64,000 bases of DNA from Bradyrhizobium arachidis (GTDB lineage Bacteria > Pseudomonadota > Alphaproteobacteria > Rhizobiales > Xanthobacteraceae). The DNA lies in the NCBI RefSeq assembly GCF_015291705.1, contig NZ_CP030050.1:3224001-3288000 (forward strand), given 5' to 3'. The position numbers and the translations under genes are program-made. Under the pieces are notes generated by a model. That model was not told the DNA's origin. It was given only the letters and a program-made list of their open reading frames with translations, and made no database searches. Below, piece by piece: positions 59,955-64,000 of this stretch (position 1 is its first letter; every line of letters begins with the position of its first letter).

Positions 59955-61175
59955 TCAGCCGATCGCGCAGGGCACACTCAAAAACCCGCGGAACCGCACC
60001 CGTCCGCCGCGCACCGGCTGGCCGCTGACGGCATAATTCGGGAAGCGCGCCAGGAAGCGCGAGATCGCAATCGCCCCCTCCAGCCGCGCCAGCGCCATGC
60101 CGGCGCATTGATGTGCGCCGGTGGCGAAGGCGAGGTGCCGGTTCGGCGTGCGGGCAACGTCGAAGCGCTCGGGGTCGGCAAACTGCGCGGGGTCGCGGTT
60201 GGCTGCGCCAATGCACAGCGTCACCGACGTGCCGGCCTCGAGCATGACGCCGCCGAGCTCGACCCGTTCGGTGGTCATGCGGTTGCCGAGCTGGTTCGAG
60301 CTCTCGTAGCGCAGCATCTCCTCGACCGCGGTCTTGATCATGTCGGGGTTGTCAATCAGCCGCTGCTTCTGGTCCGGGTTCCGGTGCAGCGCGACGAGAC
60401 CGTTGCCGATCAGGTTGGTCGTGGTCTCGTGGCCGGCATTGAGCAGGAAGATGCAATTGTGCAGCAGCTCCTTCTCGGTCAGCCGCTCGCCGTTCTCCTC
60501 ACCCTGGATCAGGCGCGTCAGCACGTCGCGCTCGGGATTGCCGGGCTTCGCGCGCCGGCGCGCCACCAGTGTTTCCAGATAGGCGAGGAAGTCCGTCACC
60601 GCCTTGTTGCCGCGCGCGCCGACTTCCGGTGACACCACGGGTTCGAGCGCGCCAAGGATCGCCAGCGACCAGTCGCGCAGCGGCCCGCGTTCCTCGTGGG
60701 GAACGTCGAGCAGATTGCCGATCACCTCGATGGGGATTGAGGCCGCGAAGTCGTCGATGATCTCGCAAGAGCCCTTGGCGGCGATGGCGTCGAGCAGGCC
60801 GTCGACCAGCTTGACGATGTCGCCCTCCATGCCCGCGATCGCGCGCGGCGACAGCGCGCCCATGATCAGGCGGCGCACGCGGGTATGGGCCGGCGGGTCG
60901 TTGAAGACGAGGCTGGTGGTGTGATGCTCGTAGAGCGGGGTGTCGCCGTATTTCGGTGCGAACTCGCGCTTCTTGTCCGAGCTGAAGGACTTCGTGTTCT
61001 TGTAGGTGGTAACGAGGTCGTCATAGCGGGTCAGGAACACGGTGCCGTTGCGCAGGCGCTTGACTGGCTCGTTCTCCCGCAGTGCACGATAGGTCGGATA
61101 GGGATCGTCGTAGAACTCCGCCGTCAGCTTCTCCAGATCGAAATGGGCCGCCAGTTCTTTCGCACTTGCGTTCAT
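59955..61175 (-). CDS. Cytochrome P450
   Basis: A 406-residue soluble bacterial P450. The haem-binding loop FATGAHQCAGMALARLEG places the cysteine ligand at residue 357. The I-helix oxygen groove is LLNAGHETTTNLIG, and the ExxR motif is in VEEMLRYESSNQ. It hydroxylates an unknown substrate using an external ferredoxin and reductase. No ferredoxin gene is next to it. The start is at 61175 (MNASAKELAAHFDLEKL). It is divergent from the sulfopyruvate-decarboxylase-like pair. Confidence 0.94.
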   Translation of the reverse strand: MNASAKELAAHFDLEKLTAEFYDDPYPTYRALRENEPVKRLRNGTVFLTRYDDLVTTYKNTKSFSSDKKREFAPKYGDTPLYEHHTTSLVFNDPPAHTRVRRLIMGALSPRAIAGMEGDIVKLVDGLLDAIAAKGSCEIIDDFAASIPIEVIGNLLDVPHEERGPLRDWSLAILGALEPVVSPEVGARGNKAVTDFLAYLETLVARRRAKPGNPERDVLTRLIQGEENGERLTEKELLHNCIFLLNAGHETTTNLIGNGLVALHRNPDQKQRLIDNPDMIKTAVEEMLRYESSNQLGNRMTTERVELGGVMLEAGTSVTLCIGAANRDPAQFADPERFDVARTPNRHLAFATGAHQCAGMALARLEGAIAISRFLARFPNYAVSGQPVRGGRVRFRGFLSVPCAIG

Positions 61176-61281
61176 CCGCCATACTCGCCGGTTGAGACCG
61201 TTATGCTGTTTTCGCTCTTTCGAGCGGCTCGGCTCACCGTCTACAGTCGTGCCGTGATTTGCAAGCCGACCGGACAGGAAA

Positions 61282-61824
61282 ATGCACGCCCGCGCTGACG
61301 CTGCCGACACGGCCCCGAATTGGCCCGACGATATTTTCGCAACCTTGCAACGCTTCGACGTCCGGCAGGTGCCCTACGTGCCTGATGCCGGCCATTCCAA
61401 GCTGGTCCAGCGCGTGCTGGGCTCAACCACGATGCGCGGCATTCCGCTGACGACGGAGGAGGAGGGCGTCGCCCTTCTCGCCGGCGCCTGGGCCGGCGGA
61501 CAGCGCGGCGTTTTGCTGATGCAGTCGAGCGGCGTCGGCAATTGCATCAACATGCTGTCGCTGATCCCGATCCTGCGCTTTCCGTTCCTCACGCTCGTGA
61601 CCATGCGCGGCGAGTGGGGCGAGTTCAATCCGTGGCAGGTGCCGATGGGATCGACCACGCAGCGCGTGGTCGAGCTCTCGGGCGTCCAGGTGCTGCGCGC
61701 CTCGAACGCCGCCGAGGTGCCGGCCGTGATGGAGGCGGCCGCAGCCCAAGCCTACAACGCGCTCACGCCCACCGCCGTCCTGCTGTCGCAGCGCCTGATC
61801 GGCGCCAAGGTCTTCACCAAATGA
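61282..61824 (+). CDS. Thiamine-dependent 2-oxo-acid decarboxylase, alpha subunit (sulfopyruvate decarboxylase-like)
   Basis: A 180-residue protein equal to the PYR domain of ThDP decarboxylases. Features are VPYVPDAGHSKLVQRVLG, the activating Glu in LTTEEEGVALLAGAWAGG, LMQSSGVGNCINML and LVTMRGEWGEFNPWQVPMG. It resembles the alpha subunit of sulfopyruvate decarboxylase (ComD) and the N-terminal half of phosphonopyruvate decarboxylase. It overlaps the beta gene by 4 bp (ATGA), consistent with a heteromeric enzyme. No sulfonate or phosphonate genes are adjacent to fix the substrate. Confidence 0.85.
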   Translation: MHARADAADTAPNWPDDIFATLQRFDVRQVPYVPDAGHSKLVQRVLGSTTMRGIPLTTEEEGVALLAGAWAGGQRGVLLMQSSGVGNCINMLSLIPILRFPFLTLVTMRGEWGEFNPWQVPMGSTTQRVVELSGVQVLRASNAAEVPAVMEAAAAQAYNALTPTAVLLSQRLIGAKVFTK

Positions 61825-62411
61825 GCAAGGCCAATCTCCTCGACCGCCGCCAGGTCGTCGCCACGCTGCTGGCGAACCGCAAGGACGTCATCGCGATCGG
61901 CGGCCTAGGCGCCTCCACCAACGACATGTGTGCCGCCGGCGACCACGCGCGCAATTTCTATCTCTGGGGCGGCATGGGCGGCGCCGCGATGATCGGGCTG
62001 GGTCTGGCGCTGGCGCAGCCCAAATTGCCGGTGCTGGTCATCACCGGCGATGGCGAGATGCTGATGGGGATGGGTAGCCTCGCTACCATCGGGCTCCAGA
62101 AGCCGGCCAACCTCTCCATCGTCGTTCTCGACAACGAGGCCTATGGCGAGACCGGCGGCCAGACCAGCCACACCTCCGCGGCCGCCGACCTCGTCGGCGT
62201 CGCCAGGGCCTGCGGCATCAAGGACAGCCGGGCTGTCACGACCATGGCCGAGGTCGAGGCCTTCGCCAAAGCCGTCCACGACGTCTCCGCCGGGCCGCGC
62301 TTTGTCAATGTGAAGATCGACAACGCCAATCTCGAGCGGATCCTGCCCACCCGGGACGGGACCTACATCCTCAACCGGATCCGCGGCGACCTTGGCTTCC
62401 AGCCCATCTAG
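61821..62411 (+). CDS. Thiamine-dependent 2-oxo-acid decarboxylase, beta subunit (sulfopyruvate decarboxylase-like)
   Basis: A 196-residue PP-domain protein. The ThDP-binding motif runs from GDGEMLMGMGSLATIG to the Asn of VVLDNEAYGETGGQTSH, the GDG...N pattern of the PP domain. WGGMGGAAMIGLGLALAQP precedes it. With the alpha subunit it should decarboxylate a 3-substituted pyruvate such as sulfopyruvate or phosphonopyruvate. The start overlaps the alpha stop. Confidence 0.87.
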   Translation: MSKANLLDRRQVVATLLANRKDVIAIGGLGASTNDMCAAGDHARNFYLWGGMGGAAMIGLGLALAQPKLPVLVITGDGEMLMGMGSLATIGLQKPANLSIVVLDNEAYGETGGQTSHTSAAADLVGVARACGIKDSRAVTTMAEVEAFAKAVHDVSAGPRFVNVKIDNANLERILPTRDGTYILNRIRGDLGFQPI

Positions 62412-62535
62412 GCCGGACTTCTTCATTCCCGCGCCGTCGTCGGCCTGCACGCGCCCCGTGCAGGCCGGGTCGATTTCCACCGATTTTACAACGCATCTAG
62501 GTTGCGACGCAGCATTCTGCTTGACTTTTGCGTGG

Positions 62536-62551
62536 GTGAGTGGTTACTCAC
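62536..62551. promoter_or_regulatory. Perfect palindrome at the TetR-efflux promoter
   Basis: GTGAGT-GGTT-ACTCAC lies 9 bp downstream of TTGACT (62521-62526), a -35-like hexamer, and directly before the TetR start. TetR repressors of RND pumps bind such dyads over the -10 region, so this is the likely autoregulatory operator. Confidence 0.6.
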
Positions 62552-62555
62552 TAGT

Positions 62556-63257
62556 ATGAGCTCATTGCGAATGACGAGCGACCTGAGGCGTCAATTGATC
62601 CTCGGTGCCGCAAAACGCTGCTTTGCACGACACGGGTATAACGGCACCACGACCAAGAGCGTGGCGGCCGCAGCTGCCATTTCCGAAGCGCTGCTGTTCA
62701 AGCATTTCCCGTCCAAGGCGGCGCTGTACGCGGAAATCCTCAGCGACGAATGCGAGGCGGATCCGGCGCTCACCGAGCTGCTCGAACGCGAGCCGTCGAC
62801 GGCGACGCTGGTCGAGCTGATCCGCGGCATGGTCGAGCATTTCCTCGAGATCGCCGACGGGCCCGACCAGGAAGAGGCGCAGCGCCTGCGACTGATGGCC
62901 ACGAGCCATCTGGATGACGGCGAATTCGCCCGTTTGCTATATGCCAAGATCGAGACGCTGATCGGGGCGGTGTTCGTCACCTCACTCGAGCGCGCGGTGG
63001 CCGCCGGGGACGCGCGGCCATTCAGCGGCGATCCGCTCAACCTGTTCTGGTTCGCACATCACACGGTGATGACGGCGGCGCTGACCAGGCTGCCAGCCAC
63101 GCCTTGTCTCGCCTACGGTAAGGCTGGTGATCTCGAGCGCCAGCTCTGTGAGTTTCTCCTGAGGGGTATCGGACTTAACGACGCCGCAATTGCTTTGCAT
63201 CTGGGCCGCGCTTTGGCGCCGGGTGCCGGCAAGGCGGCGATTGCAGAAAGCGCATGA
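62556..63257 (+). CDS. TetR-family regulator of an RND efflux operon
   Basis: A 233-residue regulator (228 if the ATG at 62571 is used). The HTH reads ILGAAKRCFARHGYNGTTTK, then SVAAAAAISEALLFKHFPSK. The C-terminal ligand domain has VELIRGMVEHFLEIADGPDQ. It is followed with a single-base gap by the membrane-fusion protein gene, so it is the first gene of the efflux operon. The upstream palindrome suggests self-repression relieved by a toxic compound. Confidence 0.9.
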   Translation: MSSLRMTSDLRRQLILGAAKRCFARHGYNGTTTKSVAAAAAISEALLFKHFPSKAALYAEILSDECEADPALTELLEREPSTATLVELIRGMVEHFLEIADGPDQEEAQRLRLMATSHLDDGEFARLLYAKIETLIGAVFVTSLERAVAAGDARPFSGDPLNLFWFAHHTVMTAALTRLPATPCLAYGKAGDLERQLCEFLLRGIGLNDAAIALHLGRALAPGAGKAAIAESA

Positions 63258-63258
63258 C

Positions 63259-64000
63259 ATGAACATCGTAGCTGAACACAAGATATCGGGCGAACCGATC
63301 GACAAGGCGCCGAAGCGGCCCGTGAAGCCGGTCCGTTGGTTCATCATCGTTGGCCTGCTGCTGAGCCTGCTGGTCGGCGGTCTCGTCTGGTTCAACTATT
63401 TCCGCGGCCAGATGATCAAGCAGTTCTTTGCCAACAACAAGCCGCCGCCGGTCGCCGTCAGCGCCGCCGAGGCGAAGTCGGAGGTCGTGCCGAACCTGCT
63501 CACCGCGGTCGGCAGCCTCGTCGCCGTGCACCAGGTCGATGTCAGCGCCGACGTCAACGGCCGCGTCACCGAGATCAAGTTCGAGCCGGGTACGCGTGTC
63601 GAGGCCGGCACGCCGCTGGTGCAGCTGTTCGATGCGCCAGAGCAGGGTGATCTCGCCAATTACAAGGCGCAGTCCACCGTCGCTCAGCTGTCGCTCGACC
63701 GCGCCAAGCAGCTCGCCTCGCGCCAGTTCGGGCCGCAGGCGACCGTCGATACCGCGCAGGCCGCCTACGATCAGGCGCAGGCCGGCATCGCCAAGACCGA
63801 AGCGCTGATCTCGCAGAAGCTGGTGCGCGCGCCGTTCTCCGGCGATCTCGGCGTCCGCAAGGTCGAAGTTGGTCAATATCTGACGGCCGGCACGGCGATC
63901 GTGTCGCTGACCGATCTGTCGGAGCTGTGGGCCAACTTCACGGTGACCGAAAAGGATTCCGGCAGCCTCAAGGTCGGCCAGACTGTTCGGCTGAAGGTCG
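63259..64000 (+). CDS. RND efflux membrane-fusion protein (partial)
   Basis: The first 247 codons of a periplasmic adaptor. A cytoplasmic tail and one membrane segment (WFIIVGLLLSLLVGGLVWFN) are followed by the barrel/lipoyl part AVGSLVAVHQVDVSADVNGR and VEAGTPLVQLFD, a helical hairpin with QLSLDRAKQLASRQFGPQAT, and then VRAPFSGDLGVRKVEVGQYL. This matches AcrA/MexA-HlyD adaptors of RND pumps. The gene continues past the window, where an RND permease is expected. Confidence 0.92.
   Translation, partial: MNIVAEHKISGEPIDKAPKRPVKPVRWFIIVGLLLSLLVGGLVWFNYFRGQMIKQFFANNKPPPVAVSAAEAKSEVVPNLLTAVGSLVAVHQVDVSADVNGRVTEIKFEPGTRVEAGTPLVQLFDAPEQGDLANYKAQSTVAQLSLDRAKQLASRQFGPQATVDTAQAAYDQAQAGIAKTEALISQKLVRAPFSGDLGVRKVEVGQYLTAGTAIVSLTDLSELWANFTVTEKDSGSLKVGQTVRLKV

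Noticed and set aside
1..64000. CRISPR arrays, tRNA or rRNA genes
   Set aside because: No regularly spaced direct repeats, and no tRNA- or rRNA-like conserved segments were noticed on either strand. A covariance search would be needed to exclude small RNAs fully.

Overview
The window reads as chromosomal DNA of a Bradyrhizobium-type alphaproteobacterium. It is GC-rich with strong third-position GC bias, and it carries the gene order narK-bjgb-flp-nasC, which is the nitrate assimilation / NO detoxification operon described in B. japonicum/diazoefficiens. Many intergenic palindromic repeats, TRAP and ABC transporters and several sugar-acid catabolic genes also fit. No rRNA, tRNA or CRISPR array was seen.

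Layout. 1-6.3 kb: tail of a nitrate-type ABC ATPase, then a leader with a sigma-54-like promoter and nested hairpins, then narK, bjgb, flp and nasC. 6.4-14.4 kb: a chemoreceptor, a gluconolactonase-like protein, an aldo/keto reductase, an EamA exporter, a zinc dehydrogenase and a membrane-anchored TAXI protein. 14.5-20.3 kb: PPK2, then a divergent Lrp regulator / homodimeric E1 dehydrogenase pair resembling mdeR-mdeB, then an aldehyde dehydrogenase with a clear terminator. 20.5-28.4 kb: a lactonase / uronate-dehydrogenase pair, orphan periplasmic proteins, an ion-channel gene that has lost its pore loop, and a transglutaminase and a GlsB protein diverging from a perfect FNR/FixK-type box.

28.4-34.8 kb: a GntR regulator divergent from an IlvD/Edd dehydratase and a complete DctPQM TRAP importer, then a crotonase/phosphatase pair. 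35-39.3 kb: a ferredoxin reductase, two PfkB kinases and a double-VOC protein. 39.5-47.9 kb: a TetR gene followed by a NitT/TauT-type ABC importer and four linked enzymes (enolase superfamily, Gfo/Idh/MocA, DUF993, TIM-barrel isomerase), which together look like an uncharacterised catabolic pathway. 48.1-53.6 kb is accessory: a Tat sulfatase, an IS110/IS1111-type element with 14-bp inverted repeats, an ABC_sub_bind protein and a small protein.

53.8-59.7 kb: a proline-rich protein with two Spy-like domains, then a reverse-strand group of ornithine aminotransferase, archaeal-type FBP aldolase/phosphatase and a PPi-type phosphofructokinase. A 68-bp copy of the aminotransferase 3' end lies beyond the phosphofructokinase. 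60-64 kb: a P450 divergent from a sulfopyruvate-decarboxylase-like alpha/beta pair, then a TetR regulator with a palindromic operator driving an RND membrane-fusion protein that runs off the window.

Functions are assigned from recognisable motifs and family resemblance; no database search was run. The most interesting items are the 39.5-47.9 kb catabolic operon, the PPi-PFK + FBPA/P pair, the possible guide RNA of the IS110 element, the narK leader and the pore-less channel.
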